A DNA stretch of 5,102 nt, from the NCBI GenBank assembly GCA_902803155.1, contig CADCOU010000274.1, forward strand, positions 1-5,102, given 5' to 3'. The notes beneath the pieces were generated by a model that saw only the letters and a list, made by a program, of their open reading frames with translations, was not told the DNA's origin and ran no database searches. The stretch's first letter is position 1; each line of letters starts with the position of its first letter. The position numbers and the translations under genes are program-made. This DNA is from an uncultured Lachnospiraceae bacterium (GTDB lineage: Bacteria > Bacillota > Clostridia > Lachnospirales > Lachnospiraceae). Positions 1-5,013 of the stretch are shown in pieces.

Positions 1-1583
1 TCGATCGCAGCCTTCTCTGCCGGGATGCATGCAGCATAACGCGCAGTAAATGTCTCAAATCCTTCGATATCTGCCGGATCCGGTTCTACCGTCTCACTGG
101 CCATTCCTGCGAAGATCTTCTTTTCCAGGAAGTCGTCAAAACTTCCGACCTCATCCTTTTTCATCAGGTACAGGGCAAGAAGAGCCATGCCCCAGGGTCC
201 GCCCTCACCTGCAGTCTCCAGAACGCTGACCGGAGCATGTACTGCTGCAGCGAGATAACTCTGTGCGACTCCTTTGGTCTTGAACAGACCGCCGTGACCC
301 ATGATACGGTCAACAGCCATGTGCTCCTCTTTCAGAAGGATATCCAGTCCCAGCTTGACTGCTCCGAGGGACGAATACAGATGCGACCTCATGAAGTTCG
401 CAAGATTGAAATTGCTGTCCGGCTGCCTCGCGAACAGCGGACGCCCCTCATTGAGGTGCGTAATGCCTTCGCCGGAATAATAACCGTAGGAAAGCAAACC
501 GCCGCAGTCCTTATCACCCTTGAGCGAATTCTCGTAGAGAATGCCGTACAGTTTCCCCGGATCCATCGGGAAACCGGCCAGTTCTGCGAATTCCCCGAAC
601 AGTTTCACCCATGCATTCAGATCGGAAGTTCCGTTGTTCGCGTGAGACATTGCCACCGGATAACCGGTCGGCGTAGTCACCATATCGATCTCACGGTACA
701 TCTTTGAGAGCGGTTTCTCACAGACAAGCATCGCGAACATGCTGGTTCCGGCACTGACATTACCTGTGCGTACCGCACAGGAATTTGTGGCAACCATGCC
801 TGTTCCGGCATCACCTTCCGGCGGAGCCACCGGAATTCCGGCCTTCAGAGCACTGGTCTCGTCAAGAAGCTTCGCGCCATCTTCGGTCAGCGTCCCGGCC
901 TCGTCTCCTGCGACCAGAACCTTCGGCAGTACGTCGCGCAGCTTCCACGGATATCCGTATTTCGCGGTCAGTTCATCAAACTTGTCGACCATCGTCTGAT
1001 CATAGTCATTCGTTTCGGAATCGATCGGGAAGATACCGGACGCGTCGCCTACGCCTATTACTTTCTCACCTGTCAGCAGGTAATGTACATACGAAGACAG
1101 CGTCGTCACGAACACGGTATCCTTCAGATGCTCTTCCTGATCCAGGATACACTGGTACAGATGTGCGATCGTCCAGCGGAGCGGGATATTGAAGTCAAAC
1201 AGTTCCGTCAGTTCATCCGCTGCCTGCTGTGTGTTGGAATTTCTCCAGGTCTGGAACGGAGACAGCAGCGTTCCGTCCTTATCCAGAGCAATGTAGCCGT
1301 GCATCATCGCGCTGATGCCCATGGCTCCGTAAGTATCAGGAGTAACGCCGTATTTCTCCTCAACAGACTTTCTCAGTGAGCTGTAGCAGTCTTTCATTCC
1401 CTCCAGGATCTCCTCCTGAGAATAAGTCCAGATCCCGTCGATCAGGGAATTCTCCCATCCATGACTTCCGGTCGCAAGGACTTCACCGTCTTCATCGACC
1501 AGTACAGCCTTGATATTGGTGGAACCGAACTCGATGCCGAGCGCGGTCTTTCCGTTCACGATCGCTTCTTTGATATCCGCCAT
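1..1583 (-). CDS. FGGY-family carbohydrate kinase, probable L-ribulokinase (3' end cut by window edge)
   Basis: Reading from the ATG at 1583 gives 527 codons with no stop down to the left edge, so only the last few residues are missing (family length is about 530). Visible FGGY features: N-terminal phosphate-binding GIEFGSTNIK (residues 16-25), WRNSNT (113-118), PPEGDAGTGM (254-263) with the likely catalytic Asp258, AGTSMF (278-283), GHGGLFKTKG (429-438) and ETAGEGGPWG (456-465) in the ATP-binding half. From memory it resembles the clostridial/Bacteroides kinases often annotated as xylulokinase or 'ATPase' but assigned as ribulokinase (AraK type), which differ from enterobacterial and B. subtilis AraB. 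Its place 85 bp downstream of araD supports L-ribulose as the substrate: ATP + L-ribulose gives L-ribulose 5-phosphate in the cytoplasm. The start is set by GGAG at 1591-1594, 7 nt before ATG. It is probably cotranscribed with araD. The fold and family are secure; the substrate is inferred from context, and D-xylulose is the main alternative. Confidence 0.93.
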   Translation of the reverse strand, partial: MADIKEAIVNGKTALGIEFGSTNIKAVLVDEDGEVLATGSHGWENSLIDGIWTYSQEEILEGMKDCYSSLRKSVEEKYGVTPDTYGAMGISAMMHGYIALDKDGTLLSPFQTWRNSNTQQAADELTELFDFNIPLRWTIAHLYQCILDQEEHLKDTVFVTTLSSYVHYLLTGEKVIGVGDASGIFPIDSETNDYDQTMVDKFDELTAKYGYPWKLRDVLPKVLVAGDEAGTLTEDGAKLLDETSALKAGIPVAPPEGDAGTGMVATNSCAVRTGNVSAGTSMFAMLVCEKPLSKMYREIDMVTTPTGYPVAMSHANNGTSDLNAWVKLFGEFAELAGFPMDPGKLYGILYENSLKGDKDCGGLLSYGYYSGEGITHLNEGRPLFARQPDSNFNLANFMRSHLYSSLGAVKLGLDILLKEEHMAVDRIMGHGGLFKTKGVAQSYLAAAVHAPVSVLETAGEGGPWGMALLALYLMKKDEVGSFDDFLEKKIFAGMASETVEPDPADIEGFETFTARYAACIPAEKAAI

Positions 1584-1590
1584 GACTTTT

Positions 1591-1594
1591 CTCC
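1591..1594 (-). promoter_or_regulatory. Ribosome binding site of the FGGY kinase
   Basis: GGAG on the minus strand lies 7 nt before the ATG at 1583. It supports this start rather than one further in, and it directly follows the AACAGTCATA repeat cluster. Confidence 0.65.
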
Positions 1595-1603
1595 GTTTCT
1601 TTG

Positions 1604-1643
1604 TATGACTGTTTTTTAGTATGACTGTTCTTTTTATGACTGT
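1604..1643 (-). repeat. Three spaced direct repeats in the araD-kinase spacer
   Basis: On the plus strand the 9-mer TATGACTGT occurs exactly at 1604-1612, 1620-1628 and 1635-1643 (periods 16 and 15), separated by T-rich spacers. On the coding strand the units read ACAGTCATA. The core AGTCAT occurs a fourth time at 1582-1587, where its last bases are part of the kinase start codon. The array lies entirely in the transcribed intercistronic gap. It could be slippage duplication, a protein or RNA binding cluster, or a ribosome-loading element; the sequence does not decide between these. Confidence 0.6.
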
Positions 1644-1668
1644 CTCTGCTGCTCCATTCAGCTGACAG
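1640..1668 (-). other. Intercistronic hairpin immediately after the araD stop
   Basis: An inverted repeat begins right after the araD TAA (1669-1671). The outer stem CTGTC/GACAG (1640-1644 with 1664-1668) and inner stem GCTG/CAGC (1648-1651 with 1659-1662) are separated by an uneven bulge, and the loop is 7 nt. No U-tract follows, so it is unlikely to be a strong terminator. It may protect the 3' end of the araD message or tune expression of the downstream kinase. Confidence 0.4.
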
Positions 1669-2364
1669 TTATTCTTTTCCCTGTCCGTAATATGCATTCG
1701 GCCCGTGTTTTCTCAGGAAGTGTTTCTCCTTGATATACTCCGGTGCGTCCGGCGCCGAAGGATCGATCATCTTAGTGATGAAGTCCATCTTCGCCACTTC
1801 TTCCAGAACCTTGGCGTGATAGACCGCCTGGAAGCAGTCCTTGCCCCACGCGAAGGGTCCGTGATTGCGGCAGATCACGCCCGGAACATAAACCGGGTTC
1901 CTGCCCTCGAAGGCTTCGATGATCACCTTGCCGGTGTTCTTCTCATAGCCTTCCTCGACTTCCTCTGCTGTCAGATTCCTTGTACAGGGAACATCACCGT
2001 AGAAATAGTCCGCGTGAGTCGTTCCCTTCAGCGGGATATCATGACCGGCCTGCGCCCAGCTCGTCGCAAATGTGGAATGGGTATGCACGATGCCCCCGAT
2101 CTCCGGGAATGCTTTATACAGCTCCAGATGCGTCGCAGTATCTGTGGACGGATTGAGTTCTCCTTCCACCTTATTGCCTTCCAGATCCATGACGACCATA
2201 TCGGAAGGTTTCAGCTCCTCATAGGATACTCCGCTCGGTTTGATGACAAACAGCCCCGCCTCGCGGTCTATACCGCTGACGTTGCCCCAGGTAAATGTGA
2301 CAAGATCATATTCCGGAAGCTGCAGATTGGCTTTGCAGACATCCTCCTTCAGTTTTTCCAGCAT
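1669..2364 (-). CDS. araD: L-ribulose-5-phosphate 4-epimerase
   Basis: A 231-residue class II aldolase/epimerase, the same length as E. coli AraD. It interconverts L-ribulose 5-phosphate and D-xylulose 5-phosphate by a zinc-dependent retro-aldol reaction in the cytoplasm. By comparison with E. coli AraD, the metal ligands are His94, His96 (HTH in [11 protein letters not shown], 90-100) and His168 ([10 protein letters not shown], 165-174). Asp119 (THADYFYGD, 116-124) and Tyr226 (NAYYGQ, 223-228) match the catalytic acid/base pair, and His215 and the phosphate-site motifs GNVSG (27-31) and KPSGV (42-46) are present. The start at 2364 is preferred over an in-frame ATG at 2433 because GGAGGA (2373-2378) lies 8 nt upstream, the resulting length matches the family, and the extra 23 codons would run through a good promoter. 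UlaF/SgbE-type enzymes share this reaction, but the kinase next door favours the arabinose/ribulose route. Confidence 0.97.
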   Translation of the reverse strand: MLEKLKEDVCKANLQLPEYDLVTFTWGNVSGIDREAGLFVIKPSGVSYEELKPSDMVVMDLEGNKVEGELNPSTDTATHLELYKAFPEIGGIVHTHSTFATSWAQAGHDIPLKGTTHADYFYGDVPCTRNLTAEEVEEGYEKNTGKVIIEAFEGRNPVYVPGVICRNHGPFAWGKDCFQAVYHAKVLEEVAKMDFITKMIDPSAPDAPEYIKEKHFLRKHGPNAYYGQGKE

Positions 2365-2372
2365 AAATGTTG

Positions 2373-2378
2373 TCCTCC
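2373..2378 (-). promoter_or_regulatory. Ribosome binding site that decides the araD start
   Basis: GGAGGA on the minus strand, 8 nt before the ATG at 2364. It shows that translation starts at MLEKLKED and not at the in-frame ATG at 2433. Confidence 0.85.
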
Positions 2379-2413
2379 GGTACGTGATACAGTTTTTGAA
2401 ACCCGCTCCTCTG

Positions 2414-2442
2414 ATTATACCAGAAATATGCATGTCTGAAAA
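2414..2442 (-). promoter_or_regulatory. Predicted araD promoter (extended -10)
   Basis: On the minus strand a perfect TATAAT (2414-2419) is preceded by TGG, forming an extended -10. Seventeen bases further upstream is TTTTCA (2437-2442), matching TTGACA at 4 of 6 positions. Transcription would start near 2407, giving a leader of about 43 nt. It lies in the 84-bp gap between udk and araD and would let araD plus the kinase be expressed apart from udk. No convincing AraR or cre operator was seen nearby. Confidence 0.7.
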
Positions 2443-2448
2443 TATGTT

Positions 2449-3072
2449 CTATCCCTCCAGATGGTACCTGACCCGGTTGACTACCATGTCCAGCGCAACC
2501 TTGTTGCGGCCGCCTTCCGGTATGATGACGTCTGCATACCGCTTGGACGGTTCAACGAACGCCTCGTGCATGGGCTTGACAGTCGTCAGGTACTGAGAGA
2601 TGACACTGTCGAGCGACCTGCCCCTCTCCTTGACGTCCCGCACGATGCGCCGCAGGATACGGACATCCGCGTCGGCGTCCACGAACAGTTTGATATCCAT
2701 CAGATCCCTGAGTGCCTTCTCATGGAATATCAGGATGCCTTCTACGATGATCACCCTCGTCGGAACGACCGTTACCGTCCTGTCCGTACGGTCATAGATG
2801 GTATAGTCATAGACCGGGCAGTCGATCGCGGCGCCGCTTCTCAGTGCGTCCAGGTCCCGTATCATCAGCTCCGTGTCGAACGCTTCCGGATGATCGTAGT
2901 TCAGCTTCACCCTCTCCTCGTATGTCAGTTCATGACGGGCTTTATAGTAATTGTCATGATAAAGGACTGTCACATCGCCGCTGAACTTTTCTTCCAGTTT
3001 TCTTGTGATCGTAGTCTTTCCGCTTCCGGTCCCGCCGGCGATTCCGATCACTATGATGTCATTCCGATCCAT
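2449..3072 (-). CDS. udk: Uridine/cytidine kinase
   Basis: A 207-residue Udk, normal length for the bacterial family. It phosphorylates uridine or cytidine to UMP or CMP in pyrimidine salvage, using ATP or GTP. Motifs in order: Walker A GGTGSGKTT (13-21), nucleoside-site HDNYYK (39-44), NYDHPEAFD (58-66), CPVYDYTIYDR (85-95), Walker-B-like IIVEGIL (108-114), lid region RRIVRDVKERGR (141-152) and TVKPMHEAFVEPSKRYAD (164-181) with the C-terminal IPEGG (184-188). The start at 3072 has AAAGGA (3080-3085) 7 nt upstream. It is transcribed divergently from the ROK kinase gene. The downstream gene araD is 84 bp away with its own promoter, and no terminator is obvious between them, so read-through is possible. 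The link between nucleoside salvage and pentose use may be only positional. Confidence 0.97.
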   Translation of the reverse strand: MDRNDIIVIGIAGGTGSGKTTITRKLEEKFSGDVTVLYHDNYYKARHELTYEERVKLNYDHPEAFDTELMIRDLDALRSGAAIDCPVYDYTIYDRTDRTVTVVPTRVIIVEGILIFHEKALRDLMDIKLFVDADADVRILRRIVRDVKERGRSLDSVISQYLTTVKPMHEAFVEPSKRYADVIIPEGGRNKVALDMVVNRVRYHLEG

Positions 3073-3079
3073 AGGCGTA

Positions 3080-3085
3080 TCCTTT
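3080..3085 (-). promoter_or_regulatory. Ribosome binding site of udk
   Basis: AAAGGA on the minus strand, 7 nt before the ATG at 3072. Confidence 0.65.
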
Positions 3086-3119
3086 CTCTCCCTGCGAACC
3101 TGCTGTTGTACTGTATTCT

Positions 3120-3148
3120 ATTATATCGCACAATCCTTTGAGCGAAAA
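3120..3148 (-). promoter_or_regulatory. Predicted udk promoter
   Basis: On the minus strand a perfect TATAAT (3120-3125) lies 17 bases from TTTTCG (3143-3148), a weak -35. The transcript would start near 3113, giving a leader of about 40 nt before udk. The -35 overlaps the -35 proposed for the divergent ROK gene. Confidence 0.6.
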
Positions 3149-3168
3149 TAAAGATTCTATGTTATTAT
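3138..3168 (+). promoter_or_regulatory. Predicted promoter of the ROK kinase gene
   Basis: TTGAGC (3138-3143) and TATTAT (3163-3168) preceded by TGT, an extended -10, with a 19-base gap that is longer than ideal. The neighbouring TATACT (3166-3171) is an alternative -10. The leader to the ATG at 3227 would be about 50 nt. The -35 box shares a base with the udk -35 on the other strand, so the two promoters are likely to compete. Confidence 0.5.
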
Positions 3169-3193
3169 ACTCGTATACAAACTCAATGCGCTC

Positions 3194-3208
3194 TTCCGGC
3201 ATACGGAA
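3194..3208 (+). other. Small leader hairpin before the ROK gene
   Basis: TTCCG GCATA CGGAA forms a 5-bp stem with a 5-nt loop, ending 5 nt before the ribosome binding site. It leaves AAGGAGG exposed and could stabilise the 5' end of the mRNA. No known riboswitch or leader motif was recognised. Confidence 0.4.
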
Positions 3209-3213
3209 CAGAT

Positions 3214-3220
3214 AAGGAGG
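3214..3220 (+). promoter_or_regulatory. Ribosome binding site of the ROK kinase gene
   Basis: AAGGAGG, near-perfect Shine-Dalgarno, 6 nt before the ATG at 3227. It fixes the start at MAEKYNICLD and predicts strong translation. Confidence 0.9.
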
Positions 3221-3226
3221 ATTCTG

Positions 3227-4378
3227 ATGGCTGAGAAGTATAACATCTGTCTTGATATCGGCGGCACAAAGGTGCTCGGTGCGGTTTTCGACAGCAAGGA
3301 TAACATCGTTTACAGATACAAGAAGAAATCCGCGGAAAACGGCGCATCATCACAGAACGTGGAAGAAGTGATCGTCAGTGTGGTGGAAGAATGCATGAAA
3401 GCCGCCGGCATAAAGAAGTCCCAGCTCAATGCGATCTCTGCCGGTGCTCCCGGCGTCATCGACCAGGGAGCTGGCGTTATCCTCTTTACGCCCAATCTTC
3501 CGTTCCGCAACTATGACATCCGGACTCCCATGGAAAAGATGTTCGGAGTACCGTTCTATATCGGCAATGACGTTAATGTCGGCGTTCTCGGCGAATATGT
3601 ATACGGCGCCGGGAAGGGATATCAGCATGTCATCGGTTTCTTTGTCGGAACCGGAATGGGCGGAGGCCTGATCCTCAACGGGGCCCTCTATACCGGTAAC
3701 CAGTTCAAGGCAGCTGAATACGGACATATGATCCTCGATCCGGAAGGACCGATGTGCGGATGCGGTCAGAGAGGCTGCCTGGAGGCATTCTCCAGCAAGA
3801 AAGGCATCTCCGACTATATCCGTCAGCAGGTGGCACGCGGCAGGCAGTCCGAGATGGCAGAACATGTACAGAACGGCGTATTCCGCAGCAAATACCTCAA
3901 GAAAGCGCTGGCGAACAAAGATCAGGTCACCATGGAAGCGATCGACCGCGCATGCCATTACCTTGCGATCGGTACCGGAAACCTGATCAACACATTCAGT
4001 CCGGAAGTCGTCATCTACGGCGGCGGCGTCGTGGAAGCGACCGGCGACCTGATCCGGGATAAAGTACTTGCCGAAGTAGACAAATACTGCATGACTTCCA
4101 TCCGTCCCACAGTCGAACTGAAGACTGCAGCACTCGGCGATGACTCCAACATCTACGGTTCCCTTGCCATGATCCATGAGGCGGAAGCCACCGCTAAGAC
4201 CAAATCCGGCAAAAAGCCTGCAGCTGCAAAGAAACCCGCCGCGGCTAAGAAGGCTGCTCCGGCTAAGAAACCGGCCGCGGCAAAGAAAACTGCTCCGGCA
4301 AAGAAGCCTGCAGCAAAGAAGACTGCTCCGGCAAAAAAACCGGCTGCAGCTAAGAAGACTTCAACTCCTAAGAAATGA
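3227..4378 (+). CDS. ROK-family sugar kinase (glucokinase-like) with a histone H1-like lysine-rich C-terminal tail
   Basis: 383 residues, against about 300-320 for an ordinary ROK kinase. The core (1-320) is complete: phosphate loop DIGGTK (10-15), catalytic Asp115 in GNDVN (113-117), second phosphate loop GTGMGGG (141-147), sugar-site EYGHM (164-168), zinc ligands His167, Cys177, Cys179 and Cys184 in CGCGQRGCLE (177-186), and adenosine motif VVIYGGG (261-267). It therefore should phosphorylate a hexose at O6 with ATP; glucose is the likeliest substrate, and fructose, N-acetylglucosamine, N-acetylmannosamine or mannose are not excluded. There is no N-terminal winged helix, so it is not a NagC/XylR-type repressor. 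From residue 323 the protein becomes a tail of Lys, Ala, Pro and a few Thr/Ser, with no acidic residue and no Arg. KK pairs recur every six residues. The tail is in frame and ends in TGA at 4376-4378. The gene is apparently monocistronic. Family is secure; substrate and tail function are unknown. Confidence 0.95.
   Translation: MAEKYNICLDIGGTKVLGAVFDSKDNIVYRYKKKSAENGASSQNVEEVIVSVVEECMKAAGIKKSQLNAISAGAPGVIDQGAGVILFTPNLPFRNYDIRTPMEKMFGVPFYIGNDVNVGVLGEYVYGAGKGYQHVIGFFVGTGMGGGLILNGALYTGNQFKAAEYGHMILDPEGPMCGCGQRGCLEAFSSKKGISDYIRQQVARGRQSEMAEHVQNGVFRSKYLKKALANKDQVTMEAIDRACHYLAIGTGNLINTFSPEVVIYGGGVVEATGDLIRDKVLAEVDKYCMTSIRPTVELKTAALGDDSNIYGSLAMIHEAEATAKTKSGKKPAAAKKPAAAKKAAPAKKPAAAKKTAPAKKPAAKKTAPAKKPAAAKKTSTPKK
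4193..4375 (+). repeat. Coding repeat for the KKPAAA/KKTAPA tail
   Basis: Codons 323-383 of the ROK gene encode ten KK pairs starting at residues 329, 335, 341, 347, 353, 359, 364, 370, 376 and 382, a six-residue period with one five-residue step. A higher-order unit KK(T/A)APAKKPAA(A) is repeated at 341-352, 353-363 and 364-375 (nucleotides 4247-4282, 4283-4315, 4316-4351). Synonymous codons differ between copies (AAG or AAA for Lys; GCA, GCT, GCC or GCG for Ala; CCT, CCG or CCC for Pro). Similar tails occur on bacterial histone H1-like proteins, AlgP and mycobacterial HupB; by analogy it could bind nucleic acid or another polyanion. Confidence 0.9.
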
Positions 4379-4434
4379 ATATGAATAAACGATAGTATGT
4401 AGTATTCTTCATAATCGGATTTACGCATAAAAGA

Positions 4435-4462
4435 GGACCGGACTGTACAGCACAGCCGGTCC
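4435..4462. terminator. Predicted bidirectional terminator between convergent genes
   Basis: GGACCGG (4435-4441) pairs with CCGGTCC (4456-4462), and CTGT (4443-4446) with ACAG (4452-4455), leaving one bulged A and a 5-nt loop. On the minus strand the stem is followed by the T-rich TCTTTTATG. On the plus strand a T-run (4478-4482) comes 15 nt after the stem, so it is a less classical site there. It lies 56 nt after the ROK stop and 79 nt after the stop of the small minus-strand gene. Confidence 0.7.
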
Positions 4463-4515
4463 ATATTATCTGTATTGTTTTTGAGTGTCAGGTTTATTAA
4501 GGCCTGTTTTTCGCA

Positions 4516-4536
4516 GGTCCCGGGACCATCCCCGGG
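4516..4536. terminator. GC-rich hairpin beside the stop of the small minus-strand gene
   Basis: CCCGGG (4519-4524) and CCCGGG (4531-4536) form a 6-bp GC stem with a 6-nt loop, 5 nt past the stop codon of the minus-strand gene. The left half also sits in a 12-bp perfect palindrome, GGTCCCGGGACC (4516-4527). No T-run follows closely in either direction. It may be a 3'-end-stabilising stem acting together with the terminator at 4435-4462. Confidence 0.4.
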
Positions 4537-4541
4537 TATCA

Positions 4542-4847
4542 TCACTTAGCTTCCGGATCGAAGCCTCTCCTGGACTTCGGAAATCTGGTACGGATGATAT
4601 GCGGGTTCTCGGTACCGATCACAAAAGAGATACCATCGTAGGTATAACAGGTAAACATATCGATGCCTTCTTCCCAGATGGCAGTATAGGAATACCTGTC
4701 CTTGCTCATCCCTTCCGCTTCCGAGATGTTCCACAGATGGTTTCCCTGCATGTCATAGGCATCTATATTGTCAGTCATATCTTCATTGCCGTTCGTATCG
4801 GTACGCAGGACGATCCTGCATCCGCCGACTTCAATCGATTTTTCCAT
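4542..4847 (-). CDS. Hypothetical protein, 101 residues
   Basis: I do not recognise this protein. It is 101 residues, begins MEKSIEVGGCRIVLRTD, has no signal peptide or membrane segment, and looks like a soluble beta-rich protein. Short segments such as NIDAYDMQGNHLWNISE (27-43), YSYTAIWEEGIDMF (52-65) and YTYDGISFVIG (68-78) look like consecutive beta hairpins with a GN turn, reminiscent of a single WD/PQQ-like blade, but this is only an impression. It has two Cys (10 and 67). The start at 4847 is supported by AGGGA (4857-4861), 9 nt upstream, and by a promoter with a consensus -35. The gene stands alone between a tRNA-Gly gene and a convergent ROK kinase gene. Its normal codon use, promoter, ribosome binding site and nearby hairpins argue that it is real. 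Confidence 0.75.
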   Translation of the reverse strand: MEKSIEVGGCRIVLRTDTNGNEDMTDNIDAYDMQGNHLWNISEAEGMSKDRYSYTAIWEEGIDMFTCYTYDGISFVIGTENPHIIRTRFPKSRRGFDPEAK

Positions 4848-4849
4848 AA

Positions 4850-4900
4850 TTGTCTGTCCCTGTCACATGATCATTCGTCAGACAAAAGGCAACATGTCTG
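4850..4900 (-). promoter_or_regulatory. Leader with alternative hairpins or paired operator half-sites
   Basis: On the minus-strand transcript CAGACA (4895-4900), TGTCTG (4879-4884) and CAGACA (4851-4856) occur in order. The middle element can pair with the upstream copy (10-nt loop) or with the downstream copy. The downstream pairing extends to 7 bp, TTGTCTG/CAGACAA (4879-4885 with 4850-4856), and holds the Shine-Dalgarno AGGGA in its loop, next to the stem. This could be a translation switch or, as DNA, an operator just downstream of the promoter. No known riboswitch class was recognised. Confidence 0.4.
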
Positions 4901-4904
4901 CACA

Positions 4905-4938
4905 ATTATAATAAACCGTACCGCAAGGTCATGTCAAT
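4905..4938 (-). promoter_or_regulatory. Predicted promoter of the 101-residue gene
   Basis: The minus strand has a consensus TTGACA (4933-4938). Seventeen bases on is TTTATT (4910-4915). A perfect TATAAT (4905-4910) is also present but sits 22 bases from the -35, so the exact -10 is uncertain; TATTAT (4908-4913) at 19 bases is intermediate. Transcription would start about 4898-4903, giving a leader of about 50 nt. Confidence 0.6.
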
Positions 4939-5006
4939 GGTTATTTGGTTGTTATTTCTTTATAATAATGTTGTCATTTTATTAGAATATCTGATCATCA
5001 GGGCAT

Positions 5007-5013
5007 AAAAAAA
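5007..5013 (-). terminator. T-run directly after tRNA-Gly
   Basis: Seven T residues on the minus strand directly follow the acceptor stem, with the first being the discriminator base. The GC-rich acceptor stem followed by the T-run could end transcription without a separate hairpin, although tRNA folding would compete. Confidence 0.4.

Noticed and set aside
237..1379. Several plus-strand open frames of 86-156 codons
   Set aside because: All lie antisense to the FGGY kinase, which is continuous over 527 codons with clear motifs. They show no family motif and no supported ribosome binding site.
2378..2410. Possible AraR or cre operator in the araD leader
   Set aside because: The GTACGTGATAC and TTGAAACCCGCT stretches share only a few bases with the known operator patterns and lack the required symmetry.
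2365..2433. N-terminal extension of AraD from the ATG at 2433
   Set aside because: It would give 254 residues against the family's 231, runs through the predicted -10 promoter box and lacks a good ribosome binding site, while GGAGGA precedes the ATG at 2364.
1705..2439. A 244-codon plus-strand frame
   Set aside because: It is antisense to araD, whose metal-ligand and catalytic motifs are clear. It has no recognisable domain and is a by-product of codon bias.
2461..3141. A 226-codon plus-strand frame and a 65-codon one inside it
   Set aside because: Both are antisense to udk, which carries all uridine kinase motifs.
3350..4177. A 275-codon minus-strand frame
   Set aside because: It is the shadow of the ROK kinase core, with no motifs of its own.
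4153..4545. A 130-codon minus-strand frame with an Ala/Phe/Gly-rich hydrophobic stretch
   Set aside because: The apparent membrane-like repeat is simply the reverse complement of the Lys/Ala/Pro repeat of the ROK tail, and the frame also runs across the terminator hairpin.
4991..5001. Palindrome CTGATCATCAG downstream of the tRNA
   Set aside because: An 11-bp palindrome with one central base is plausible by chance in AT-rich DNA, has no partner copy in the window, and does not join the tRNA T-run to make a terminator.
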